DNA of 64,000 nucleotides from Isoetes taiwanensis (taxonomy: Eukaryota; Streptophyta; Lycopodiopsida; Isoetales; Isoetaceae): assembly GCA_021234155.1 (NCBI GenBank), contig JAJEKV010000077.1, positions 4,206,496-4,270,495 of the forward strand, given 5' to 3'. Positions 33,166-45,065 of this stretch are shown piece after piece. Every line of letters starts with the position of its first letter. Within the stretch, counting starts at the first letter, position 1. Both the position numbers and the translations under genes were made by a program. The notes beneath the pieces are model-generated. The model did not search any database, was not told the DNA's origin, and saw only the letters and a program-made list of their open reading frames with translations.

Positions 33166-34791
33166 ACATGGCAAAAATTTTTATACAGAAAGAAATACGA
33201 GAGCGTGATGGTGGATTTTGGCGTTTTTTTTCGAAAGTGCTATTTTCCTGATCACGCCCCTTTGGCTCCAAAGCCCATTTGATGACATTTTGGTGCCACC
33301 CATCTATACCCCTTGATCAATTAGATTGTTGCCGACGCGTTGGCGCAAGATATGCCTCCATCCGAGTTACCTAGAAAAAGTTATGGCCCTTGGGAGCAAG
33401 GGACCTTGTTCTCCCAAAAACTCAACATAACTTCACAACAATCTAAACCTACAGCTTTAAATATTTTTTTCCTTTGGTAGATGCCTTGATTTAATCTACA
33501 CTACATTCATATACTTTATATTAGACCTTATTCGACGTTATATATTAGGGGTTTAGATTTTTATAGACATAACTATAGTTAACGTTGTTTCTCTCTAGTG
33601 TCTAAGCCTTGACTCGCCTCACCTCCCAAATGAATCTCGCTTGGCCCAATCGACTAGAGACTGCCATGTAGCACCCCTCTAGGTCTTGGTTTTGGAATTT
33701 GTACCATCACCCTTCAATTCTTTTCTCTATCTTCATTCTCTTTTTGTACACCAATTCCCCAGGTCATGACACATACTCCGTCACCCATAGTGATTGTTAT
33801 CTTGAAACCCTCACAACAATGTCAATACCTTACTCGAACTTATGCAGAGCATAAATTTTACTGTTATTTTTCTGCCAAACTCAATGTCTATATCACAGTC
33901 CTTATACATCTGTATTACACGCCTGCCAACTTGACGGTGGTCAAACCGTTTTTGGAGTTGTCCTACCCCAGCAGTCTGAAGGTATGCAATCGTTGTTAAA
34001 GCATGTTGCTTATTACTTCTAACCTTACTCAACAACTCTACACTTGATACAACGTATACAATATTTTATTCCGTAAGCTCACCAAACAATTTGACCTTTC
34101 AGATATTCTTTAACCCCCTTGTTGTCTTCTAACTTACCATTATGTGCCATATGATCTAAACGTCCATGTTCCAAGGTTGCTTTCGAGTGGAGATTATGAT
34201 TTATCGTTGTCATACACCTTGGAAATGTTAGCCAATAGGTTCTTCTATCTTGACGCTCCTGTTGTGGCATTACAAATGACTTGACATCCTCCTATAAGCT
34301 ATAGTCATGTCCTATTTGGATAATCCTTCTTGAAAATCGTATGTTACTTCAGGGTGCTTGCCTTGCGCTTTGTAATTCTACCACAATACCCACGTCTAAT
34401 ATAACCTGGGCAGTTATTTTCCTACTACCCTGGTCTATATCGATCTCCTAGCCCTATATGTTTTAACTTACAACTCCATGTAAGCTATTGAGTTCAAATC
34501 TACCCGATCCAAGCAAGGATCATGTTTTATATCTAATCCTTGGTGTCTATGCAAGACACTTTTTCAGCTTCTAGCAGGTAACTGTTATTCGCCACCCAAC
34601 CGGGCATTGTCCTATAGTACCATTCAACTCCACCGTCTTGAGCCTTATTCTATTGTCCGTTGTCAACTACAATATCCTATCTTTAAACACATTATATGCT
34701 GTTTGCATACTCCAGATGGACTACAGGCCGTTTAATGGTAAGTTTGCGATTAACTTGCTTTTCGATTTCTGGGTCGTTGCATAGATTACCC
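33166..34791. other. Spacer, possibly decayed LTR element
   Basis: No protein match. TGTAGCACCCCTCTAGG at about 33,669 looks like the start of another gypsy LTR, but no end or partner was found. Confidence 0.3.
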
Positions 34792-34880
34792 CACCAGATT
34801 GTACATCGTACACATACATCGTACCAAATTGTACATCGTACACATACACGTACCAAGTTATACATCGTACACATGTCTAC
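34792..34880 (+). repeat. Three tandem ~30-bp units
   Basis: The phrase ACCARATTGTACATCGTACA, followed by CATACATCGT or a variant, occurs three times in direct orientation. Confidence 0.85.
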
Positions 34881-37830
34881 ATGATATGTATGTAATAACC
34901 CTGTACCCTCATACCACAAAGAAATGTTAGAGTTCTGCTCTGACTTCATTACTAGATAACTTTGCTAGTGCCTTATGGTACTTTAGTCCGTCCATAAACT
35001 ATGTTTTCCCCATGGGATTATGCCAAGAAAGGTTCATACCCCATCCAAAGAGCTGTTCCAAAGGCTCAATTATCTAAACATTACTTGCATTCCGATATCA
35101 ACCGTCTCTTCTCATTTTCTCAAGATATCATGTCAACTTCAACTTTTGAACAGTTTCAAATGTTCTTGTCTTCGGGCCCATCATAATGATACGGAGGCAT
35201 TAAATCGTCTCGATCCCATAGTACTAAGCCCCTATGTTCAAACCGTAAGGTCTCCATTCTTATTGTTCTCTTAAGGTTCATATGTAGCAAAATAACAAAG
35301 GGTTCTAGAGGGATTTGATATGGATGTGAAAATAACAATTCCTGAAACCATAGACCATATATCCCTAAAACAATCGAATAAGTTGTTATAAAAACAAGGT
35401 GCTGCGCACGAGGGGTTGCCCTCTGATGGCTCGAGGTTGTGGTTTCATGGGTTCTGTTTCGTTCTTTTGTGCATTGCCATTAGTCTTTCTCTTATTTGCA
35501 TGTTCAGCTTGATACTTTTATATTGCAGCAGGTCCATTCTTATCGAATCTGAGTTTTTCCTTCCACCAAGCTCTAATGTTATCTCATGTTCCAGTTACTG
35601 GCTTTCCTTTCTCTAGAATTTTCGCCAAACCATTGGCCAAATCGTAGGAAACACTCAATTTGGGCACCTAATCATACATGGTAGTGCAGAAAAACCACAC
35701 AACATACACAATCAAGCATATAGATATAAAACATCCTAACTTGGAAATGCCGCAATATATTGAACGTCAAATCTATAACATCTTTTAATCTCCTATTGTT
35801 TGAATATTTTGCCTCAACCTCCTTCTGCTAATCCAATCGGCTCATGCACATTAAACCTCAATCCAATACACTCAGGGTAAAAACTTAAACTTGTCCTCCG
35901 TGACCCGAGAGTGAAATGGCTTAAATCACACTTCAAAGTCATGTTTTCGAGCATATTGGAATATGCCACAAACCCACATGGATGAGGGTTTTCCCCTTAG
36001 GGGCAACCCAAAAAACTGGACTCAAACATATCAGTGGAATCCTATTTCCATGAGGGCAACTGGAGCTAATCAAATAACGGTACAAAAGATGTTTTAACAT
36101 GAAAAATAGCCAGCAATCCAAGATAGACGATAATATGGTAGATTTGTATTTGAAGCTCAAGTTCAATTTATATATTCCCCTTGTTTCTAGCCATCCTTTC
36201 AGGAACTCAAGTCTTGCACGGGAATCCTTGATGAGGTCCTAGTAGAATCCATTATTCATGATACCATTGTAATACAACCTCAAGAGGGATATAATTTTGC
36301 CACAATTGAAAGACCTTGAAAGTATATAACATGCAGTTTAATTTTATTGCATATCTTCACATGAGAAAAATTTGCAAATTTGCATATACCATGTAAAATT
36401 CTATTGCAATATCAAAATCTCGAGCGACTTAGTGTTTAAATGTCTAGAGCTTATATGCTAAGAAAATAATCAAATGTAACTAGACATGAATGAAGCTTTT
36501 GTTTTTCAAAAAGCAAAGTAGAAAATAACTTTTCTTGAGCTCTTGTCCAATTATGCATAGCCTTAACAACATGTTGTAATTTCAATTATGAAATATAGAT
36601 CAAAAGAGTTGCTTATGAAACAAACAATTACCACTAGCAAATTGTTTCGAAAATGATGAGCAAAGATTCTTCTTCATAAGTATTTAATATCGAGACCTCA
36701 ATGGCTTATTACAAAAACCCCAACAATGCAAAGGGATTGCTTGGTTGCAATTGTACCTATTGATTGCTTGGTTTGAATCTTACCTATAGATGGATGCGGT
36801 GTTTATACAAATAATAATACTTAGAAAATAAAGATAAACAATTTCGTCCCCACGTGAATCACTGCACTAGATCTCTCTGTTCAAACATCCCAAGTTGAGG
36901 TTGCATATATCAAAAAAATAAGAAACTCAAAGATCAAATCTTGGATGCTTCGATACTCTATGAGAATGCAGCCCTGCCTATTTAACTGGAAGAATGCCAT
37001 ACTGCTTAGGGTAGAAAATGTGATCAGCTTATCTGTTGGCATTCTAGGATGAAGTTAAATAAATGCAATTTCTTGACCCAATAACACCTAGAAACTAAGA
37101 GAGTTCACTAAGAATATTTTTTCACTAGAGACATTTTTCAGCAGAAATATTGTGAAGTTCCGTCCAAGTTAATTAGCTAAATTTTTTTAACTCATAATCA
37201 CTACTTAATAATGCAATGAATAACCCCTAATATCTCCAAGTTTGTATTTTGCTCATGCTATTTAACAAGGTGAAGAAAATACCTTGTTTCGTTCCTTAGC
37301 TGGGATTTATACTTATTTTCTCTCAAGAATACAATAGTCCTCTATTCTATTCTATTCTATTCTATTAGCATAGACTGAAATTACAATGGAAAGAGGACCA
37401 AGCATAACTTTATTTGGTATTGCAACAAACCGCAAAGAAGCACATTCCGTGTCTAGTGAGTACAACCGCCTATACAATAGTTTGAGGGTAACAATTGCTT
37501 CTTCGCTACAACTTTGACGAAATGCCTTTTCTTGTTAAACATGTTTCAATTGTGCCATGGGTTTCATCCATTGGCAAATATATGTCCGATTAAACCGCAA
37601 TCACAAAAAGAAAACTTTAATAGGCATGTAACAATAACAAATCAAGCTTCACACTTATTTTACCACAACTTACCTCGCAAGCCCGACGGAGGGCATATTA
37701 ACCGTACAAAATGAAGGTTGGGCATATTGAGTTTGACAAATTTATCTTCGTAAAAATCTAGACAATACAGATTGTTATTAAAATGATTAACAATCATAAT
37801 ATCTTAATGTAAAACAAATCCCCAAAACTT
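34881..37830. other. Long AT-rich spacer
   Basis: No gene recognised. It includes a copy of the 3' end of the SINE found at 40 kb (CAATCGAATAAGTTGTTATAAA at about 35,371-35,392) and a TATTC microsatellite at 37,341-37,367. TGTAATAACCC at 34,889 could be a decayed LTR start but is unsupported. Confidence 0.4.
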
Positions 37831-37836
37831 GCTCAC

Positions 37837-38796
37837 CTCTTAAGAACTTCTGCAGCCATTAGATAAAGTGTATTCTGCACAGATGGACTGTAGACTCCAG
37901 TAGATGGATGCCCAAAGAAAGTATTTATAAGTGCACCAACCACGTCATCATGATACTTGTTGTATGAACATGGCTTTGTAGAAAAGCTGCAGATATGATG
38001 TAGACTATGGATAAAAATGCTAATTACCCATTTAAAGCGCATGCATTCCTCTATGCCTAAAGTACTACCCTCTACATGAAGATGCATGATGAACTCAAAA
38101 GATCCTCCTCATTAAAGAGGCGCATGTATACGCATTAATTTTGGATGCCAGCATGCGTTCGTCAACTTCAGGAAGCAATGTATACTTATCCCGAACAAAC
38201 CCCACAAATCCTGACTGAACACAACACCATCTTAGAACAAGCTTGTTGAAAGCTTTATCGTTCATGTTGGTGTCTTTGCAACCAAGATATCCATCTAAAT
38301 GCATGTGATAATAGAACAGAATATTAAACTTTGAAGTCTAGCAAAGGTCCTCCCCCTCCATGCCCTTCCAATATTTAATTGTTTTCCTTTGTACCATAAA
38401 GCAAACCCAGCCCCCTCCCCCCCAAAAACATCCACGGTGCATTTGACAGCAGAAAGTATTAGGTCTTATTCGTTTAAATGTGAGTGATATTTGAGACACG
38501 ATGATCAAACGTTCTTTATCTCATCAAGCACCTTTGTTGTCTTTAATAGACTCGGTCCCTTTATGCCCGACGTGATCTTCTCATGTCCATCACGGCTAAT
38601 GATTACCGGTACCAGATGCTTCTCTTGCCCTAGCTTGAATCCCCGGCAGAAATAATATTCAACAATGAATCATACCGCTATTGAGAAATAGCAAACAGGA
38701 CCGATGATACAAACCATGATCATGTGGCGAGCCGTTGACATTAATTCCTTTCCAAGGCTTCTCGATATCAAAGACACTCACTTTTGTTACCCGGAA
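37837..38796 (-). pseudogene. Urate oxidase (uricase) pseudogene, four readable exons
   Basis: Minus-strand exons in order: 38,796-38,715 (VSVFDIEKPWKGINVNGSPH, then DHG), 38,641-38,532 (GFKLGQEKH, later GIKGPSLLKTTK), 38,214 to about 38,131 (SGFVGFVRDKYTLLPEVDER, then MLAS) and 37,986-37,837 (KPCSYNKYHDDVVGALINTF, then FGHPSTGVYSPSVQNTLY). These are collinear with plant uricase (KPW-R--V-G--H-HGFKLG-EKHT; LLKTTQSGFEGF-RDKYT-LPE--ERMLAT; NTFFGPP--GVYSPSVQ-TLY-MA). The enzyme oxidises urate in peroxisomes. Defects: the acceptor before exon 2 lacks AG, the ATEVTA-WRY segment after ERML is replaced by KINAYT, the conserved EKHT reads EKHL, and the N-terminal and C-terminal exons (including the peroxisome signal) were not found. 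Donors at 38,714 and 37,836 are still GT. Confidence 0.75.
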
Positions 38797-40085
38797 ATGC
38801 ACCAGCCAAATTATCGGGCAGCAATCAAGGCAATTATTCCTCTTAACGTTGAATACATGAGAGACATGTGAAACAAGCAAGTGGCTAGCTTGTCTGTTCA
38901 ATGAACTTAATTCAAATCCTAAAAAAACCATCATTATTTAATTCTGTATGAGAAGACCTCTAGTTAACAGCCACAATATTGGCCTAGGTTATATACGTAT
39001 CCCAAATATATATGTCACAACCATTGTCTTTGGCTCCATCCTTCAAGACCATGCTAAAATCCGGGTTTGAAATAATTCCTCCATTATACAAATATTTCTA
39101 CGGATTTGGCAAACACTATACCTATCCATTATTTAGAAGCATGTGTTATTTTAACATGTTAAATTCTTACCCGTATATAGGATGTTGAATCATGTGATAA
39201 ACCTGATGAAAAGAACAAACCTTTTGAATTGCTATACTAGGATTTCAGCTGAAAAGACAGAATAAGAGGATGAATGATTGTCCAAACCTGAGCTGGCTTG
39301 CTTTGTGATAATAACCTGCATTAGAATTATTATCATAAGCAACATAGCCTTTTCGTGCATGAAGTTCAACCCTGAATTCGAATGTTTGCTACAATATGCC
39401 ATTCTGAACTAAATCTAGATGTAACTATAGCTTTTTATGCCTAATGCTGAAGAAACTGCATGCAAAAACACACCTTTGTAACAACAACGAAAAGTCAGTA
39501 ATGCACCTTTGCTATAAAACCTGAGTTAAAATGAGCATAGAACCCTTTGCTATAAAACCTGAGTTAAAATGAGCATAGAACGTACAGACAAGCTTCAAGC
39601 AAGCGGGCAATCCCTAGAAATACCCAACTTGAACAAGGGATCTTCATTAGAGAAAGAAAACAATTGTTCTTCCAACCTCGCTACCACTTACCAAGCCTAA
39701 CACTTACCAAGCTGGGAGTATGAAAGCCCCAAAGATGAAGAACAGAGTGCTTTTTGGCATCGTGCAAAGTTTGAATTTTTGGCATGGTGTATATCCACAA
39801 GCAAACGCCCCTCACATCAAAGATTGAAGGTTTGGCAAATTTGCACACAACCTAGAAGCTGACGGTTCTTCCTCGGGCGCTGCACACACACTCAAAATAC
39901 TTGCCATCCGCCTAAGATACCTCCTCCTAGCCGGTTTTAGAGCGGCCGCCTACCAAATGTAGTGACCGAGCATTTACGTATGAATCATATAAGTTTTAGC
40001 AGCCACCAAAGATATCCTAGGGATATTCTAGCATATACCTAGGATATGCCAAAAGCCCACATAAACAAGCAGGGGCAACCCAAAA
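38797..40085. other. Spacer with a short tandem duplication
   Basis: A 38-bp unit (CTTTGCTATAAAACCTGAGT, then TAAAATGAGCATAGAAC) is repeated at 39,507 and 39,545. On the minus strand around 38,940-39,060 there is a faint ANIVAVN phrase that might be the decayed N-terminal exon of the neighbouring uricase, but this is too weak to annotate. Confidence 0.35.
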
Positions 40086-40545
40086 ATATAGATTCAAGAT
40101 AAAAAAATAATCGGCATTAGCTCATTGGGTATATTGGTTAAAGTAGTCTTATAGTTAGGACATTGAATTATTTTGGTAGAGGTTGAATTATTTTGGTAGA
40201 GGTTCGAGCTCCCGTATTTCATATTCTAAAATCTTAGGCAAAGTCGTATAGAGGTTCGATATTCCCTCAAAACCTTAGGCAAAATCGTATTTCATATTTC
40301 AAAATCACAATCGAACAAGTTGTTATAAAAAAAATATAGATTCAAGATAAAAAATAATTGTATTAGCTCACGGGTATATTGGTTAAAGTAGTTTTAGTTA
40401 GGACATTGAATTATTTTGGTAGAGGTTCGAGCTCTCGTATTTCATATTCTAAAATCTTAGGCAAAGTCGTATAGAGGTTCGATATTCCCTCAAAACCTTA
40501 GGGAAAATCGTATTTCATATTTCAAAATCATAGGCACCTCCAATC
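40086..40545 (+). mobile_element. Two tandem tRNA-derived SINEs (family 4), 248-bp period
   Basis: Each copy has an A-box-like TTAGCTCATTGGGTATATTGG (second copy TTAGCTCACGGGTATATTGG) and a B box AGAGGTTCGAGCTC about 60 bases later. It then has a conserved body with AATCTTAGGCAAAGTCGTAT. The first copy ends CAATCGAACAAGTTGTTATA plus an A run, and the second starts with the same ATATAGATTCAAGATAAAAA flank as the first. A 17-base internal duplication (GAATTATTTTGGTAGAGGTT) is present only in the first copy. Confidence 0.7.
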
Positions 40546-41955
40546 ATAAATGACTATAAGCGAAACGAGAGGTGCCCAGGGGCCCCAACATACGATCTGG
40601 GTCGTAGGATCGACGGATCCGATGACTGTGGTAGTCCAGGGTTCTTAAAGGTATAATCAATAGGAAGTGTATACCTCAAGTGTCTGTCTAAATGTGTTAA
40701 CTTTTGCTTTTCTCTCTATTTATTTTTGTTCTTCTTAACAAGTTGTTGACTAATGGTAACAAAAATACAAGAAGTATAACGGTCATGGTATTCATCTTGG
40801 TAAGATTAGTGAATAGATTAGTTGCAAGAGATCTGGGTTTGTAGTACAATACGAACATGCATTATGCATTGCTTGAATAATGATTTAACTAAGGAAAATT
40901 GTAATTTCATGTGAAGTATTTTAAGGATTAGAATAAAATATATTTATTGGCTCCTAGAGATGGGGCATATGCTGGAGAACGGTCTAGCATAAATGCTGAG
41001 CATTAATGGCCACTCCGCATCAACGATAATAAGGTCTACAATGGAGTTTTGAATGCTCATATTAGTTGCGTCATTTTAATTGCTAGCTAAGGAAAGTGGG
41101 ATTTTTAATCTGAAATATTGAAAACCATACCTAAATGCACTATTGTAAACAATGGGTATTCAGATGGATCATGGGGAGTCATGAGAAGCTTCTGGGAACA
41201 TGGCTATGGCATGTGTCATTGTTGGGCTACCAAGGAATGGTTCGGGGACTTTATATGAGGTGTGTGCAGTCCTTATAGAGGAAATGATCCAAAAGTAAGC
41301 TTTGCATATTGGAGAATGCTTAGATCTCTATTTTGTTCAACAAAGTGATGTTGGATTTACATCAATGGGATAACAAGACTTGATATTCCTTCATGTTTGA
41401 ATTGCAATTCTGGTCTTCATCACTGAGCTCGCTACTTCAACATGATGAAGTTGTATGGGCAACCTCGGCAAGGGTAAAATCTAAGCACCTGTGTATAGCA
41501 AATATTTAATGAACTTTACATGTCTTGATCTTTGGTCTTGTATCACCTGTTGTTTTGGTATCTTGATATCCCTTGGATCCTTCAAAGTCAAACTTCCAGG
41601 TTCAGTGGTCTGGGTTGTTCGAACATTACTCATGTCATCTATGTTTCTTTGATACGTTCTTGTGCTTTGTGACACCCAGCGTGGCATCTGAGGAAAGGGA
41701 TTTACGTCAGCTCTTGTGACTCCATCGTAAGAGGCCCTCTAGCGTAAGAGATAACTTTGCCATTTATACCTTAAGAGATAACTGACAAGAGGGCAATATA
41801 TAGCAATTGTAAGTGCCAATAAAAATCAAGACGAGGTATATAGAGTAGAAGGGGTAAGATTATATAGACTAATAGTCCCTATATCCTTGGAATTACCTTA
41901 GTCGTGGGAAAGGAATAATGAATCCCGAAGTAGAGACAGGAGAGTCCCTTGACCT
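40546..41955. other. Spacer, nothing recognised
   Basis: No gene, RNA or clear repeat. Open frames such as 41,687-41,481 (minus) have no recognisable domain. Confidence 0.4.
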
Positions 41956-42608
41956 TGTGACGCTCCCAGAATCTATACGATGCTCAAATACAGGGAATTT
42001 CCCTTCCGTGGCGACTACATCACCATGGAAAGGCCCTCCGTCTGACTCAGACCACTTGGGATGGCCAAGTGTCTGGATGAGGAACACGAAGGTGTCATTC
42101 ATCCCACGTCCTCTATGGAAATCCTATACAGCGGAAGCGTACGTACATGTTAGCACCTAGCAATCATCATCATGTACATAGCAGTACAAGTACAAGATAA
42201 TATAAGTAATATACCATAAATAAGGGCTCTATCCTGGGCTCAGACTCTAGGGGTCGACTGATGGACAAGGCCCAAGGTAACAACAGACAGAGATATAACA
42301 TGGCGTTGGCTGGCATCCCCAAGTCGAACAGGGCAAATTGCAGTAGAAGCCCCAATTTGGGGTAACCCAAAGTTAGAAGGTTTGCCTTGCCCAATCGATT
42401 TGGGCCAAGTGTCAATGCAAAATTACTTATTATTAAGTAATTTAGTATTTTAGCCTTTTTTAATATTAGGTTAAGTACTAAATTCGAATTAGGGCTTAGG
42501 GTTATTAATTAATAATTTACATAGCTAACCTTAGCTTATGAATAATTAATGCTAGTGACGTGTCATGTATTTATACCCAAAAGGCATATAAATACGTGGA
42601 ACGTCACA
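41956..42608 (+). mobile_element. Decayed, internally deleted copy of the LTR at 30.9 kb
   Basis: It starts TGTGACGCTCCC and follows the first LTR closely through ACGGAAAGGCCCTCCGTCTG-like sequence, TCCTATACAGCGGAAGC and the ACATGTTAGCACC block. It then skips roughly 780 bp and resumes at CTTGCCCAATCGATTTGGGC and TTAGTATTTTAGCC. The end of the LTR is rearranged: ACGTCACA at 42,601-42,608 may be the 3' terminus, but no primer-binding site follows, so this is probably a solo or broken LTR. Confidence 0.7.
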
Positions 42609-44440
42609 CCGACACAAGAAAACAAATGGCACATCTATTTTTCATTCCGATATTGCCTCTTGGAGTTCTACATGCTGAATCAACACTTCTTAGGTCCAAA
42701 TCGGCCCTCTCCAAGTAATTTTGACCTACTTCATCATGAATCTGAGCCCTGTCTAATAGCTCCAAAAATATGTGCACAAGTCTCTGACTCTTTCAATCCC
42801 AGGGTGAATCGACCTCTCTAAGCCCAAATCAGCCTCTTTTAGGCAATCTTCAATTCTTGGACATACAATTTACTGTTTTGCATGTTTACCGGTAGACTCT
42901 CGGCGGAACAATCTCTTCCAAACCACTTTCCAGAGGCACAAAACAAGCTTAAGCTGCACTTGATCATCAAATTTGCCCTTCTTATGGCAACTCATTACTC
43001 CTGGCACCCATTCAATTAACTCACCTATGACCCATTGATTTGACTGAATCCTTTAAACAATATCTACATGGCAATCTAGACCAGGTAACCCGAATTCAAT
43101 CTTCTAGCCATGGTTTCATATTTCTATGCTTTCTCTAGGTCAGAATCCAAGGCTCTATATTTGAAATCTGCCTTTGTAGAAGCGCACATGATACCTTGAT
43201 GTCCTTCTCTGCTCATTCCTGCAGGTGATGCTTCTGTAGCATGTAATCTAGTTACAGTATCAAGAGTTTTAGCAAACAAATATTCCCTCTCCATCATCAT
43301 AACTCATCGTCTTACATCTATAGCATGCTTGAATCCAATCTGCAGCTTATGAAATCTCAAATAGATCAATGAAAACCCCCACCTGATAAGAAGATAGATT
43401 TGATGCAATTCTTGATGCGATCTCCAAGCTCCTGCCTCTTCGGTGCCTTCTCAGCACCACAAAGCTCCAAAAACCTTCTCTTGCAGAAATTCCCTTGCGT
43501 AAACCCTTTGCGAAAGAAGCAAACCCTTGCTTGTGTGCGTGCTACATGCATGCCTCATGTACGTACGTGCAAAATAAGTATAATGGACCGTAAGGGGCCA
43601 GGACCTTTACAAAATATGTATCTATTTTTATTCTGAACAAACGGTTATCTAGTTGCAAGTAAAGCCTCCACTGCATTTTTTAGTTTGCATGCTTGCCTTG
43701 GCAGTGACCTAGTGCTCCAATGCATGACCATGCATCAACACACTAGTTACACTTAATCTTAAGCATTCTCCACCTTTGCACTGATTTTGCCAGCTTTTCA
43801 AATTGAGGCACCATTGTTTTTATTCTAGTCCATCTTATCATGTATAATCATGAGCGCTTGCTCAAGAGCAGGATGAGACAGAGCCCTCCACGACCAACCG
43901 AGGCTTCTACAAGAAAGTTGAGTTGTTATGTATGTGTTTTTTTGTTCCACTTGCAATTCTCTTCTCTCCCTTGGATCTCTTGTCAACTATAAATAATGAA
44001 GTGGCCATTCCAATCTTTTATTTACCAATAAACTACTACAAAATGGCGAATCTGCACCTACTACATAGCTAACACATCCTACTCAGACCAACTAAGGGAT
44101 CTCGCCAGAATAAGTAATTCAAGGCTTTATTGCCCTCCCAGGCCATCATTGTTGTGGACGACTGGCAAGCGTAAAATTAGTCTTGTTTTTGTAGTGTTGT
44201 CTTTAAAAGCTCTAAAATCCTGGCATCCTCAAGCTTACTTAGGAAGCACGTGTCTAGACATTGCTTCATAAGATCGTTGTTTTGTACCTATATACACCTA
44301 TGCTCCTGCACATTCCATCTGGAGAACCAATACCAAATGGCTTGTTTCTCCTTCTAGTATGCTTTAGACAGGGCTTTAAAGTGTTGTTGACCCATGGCCA
44401 TTGTATAAGTGAGGTTTCGAAGGCGAGCATCTTCTATATT
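42609..44440. other. Spacer, nothing recognised
   Basis: No supported gene. The part below 44,450 may include the untranslated or C-terminal remnant of the minus-strand LINE that follows. Confidence 0.35.
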
Positions 44441-44449
44441 TACCACCTT

Positions 44450-45065
44450 CTAATAGTATAATTTGTGACATTCTAGAGCAATGCTTAAGAACCTTATCTC
44501 TTGTAGAAGAATTTTATATGAGATTGTAGACTTGACTCCAAGTTCTTTAGCCAGAATAGGTTTTTGGCACCGTTCAAAGTCATCCGAGGTGGCAAATGAT
44601 ATTATTTGCCCCCATACTTCCACTCCATATAGAATAACCTGCTCTATCAAGACCCTGAACAAGTGTGATTGGTGGGGCCAGCCATAAAGCTCTATTATGT
44701 GGCAGTTGTTCTGCATTTGTATATAAAGTCTTCCAACCTGTCGTCACTCGTTGTCAAATACAAGTATCCCAATATGTGATAGTAGTAAATTCCACTCCCA
44801 AATATTCGTATGTTTGCGTCACTTGCACATTTTGATTTTGATAAGTGAATCAAGGCTGCTTTTGTTGTCCCAAAGACGTTAGAAGCACCTTGGTCTTGGC
44901 TAAATTGACGCCCATTCCATTGTCTTGCCAGAAAGTACTTAGTGCATCAAAATGATTTTGTATACTTCCTAGGGTTAAAGCTAGGCGATCCACATCATTT
45001 ACGTATGTCAGTTGCCAGATGATTGGTGAACCATTCGGCTCCTCTACCTCAATGTTGAGCTAATG
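44450..45065 (-). pseudogene. LINE reverse transcriptase, C-terminal half
   Basis: Minus-strand reading gives a YVND in place of the YADD catalytic box (in QLTYVNDVDRLALTLGSI), then FWQDNGMGVNLAKTKVLL, TQTYEYLGVEFTT, and after a stop LIEQVILYGVEVWGQIIS with QKPILAKELGVKSTISYK. The order (YADD, N-KTK, YLGV-F, LYG-EVWG, K-LGVK) is that of plant non-LTR reverse transcriptases with the post-RT extension. One catalytic Asp is replaced by Asn and there are stops, so it is inactive. Confidence 0.75.

Noticed and set aside
34889-34925. Start of another LTR (TGTAATAACCC)
   Set aside because: No matching end, primer-binding site or second copy was found.
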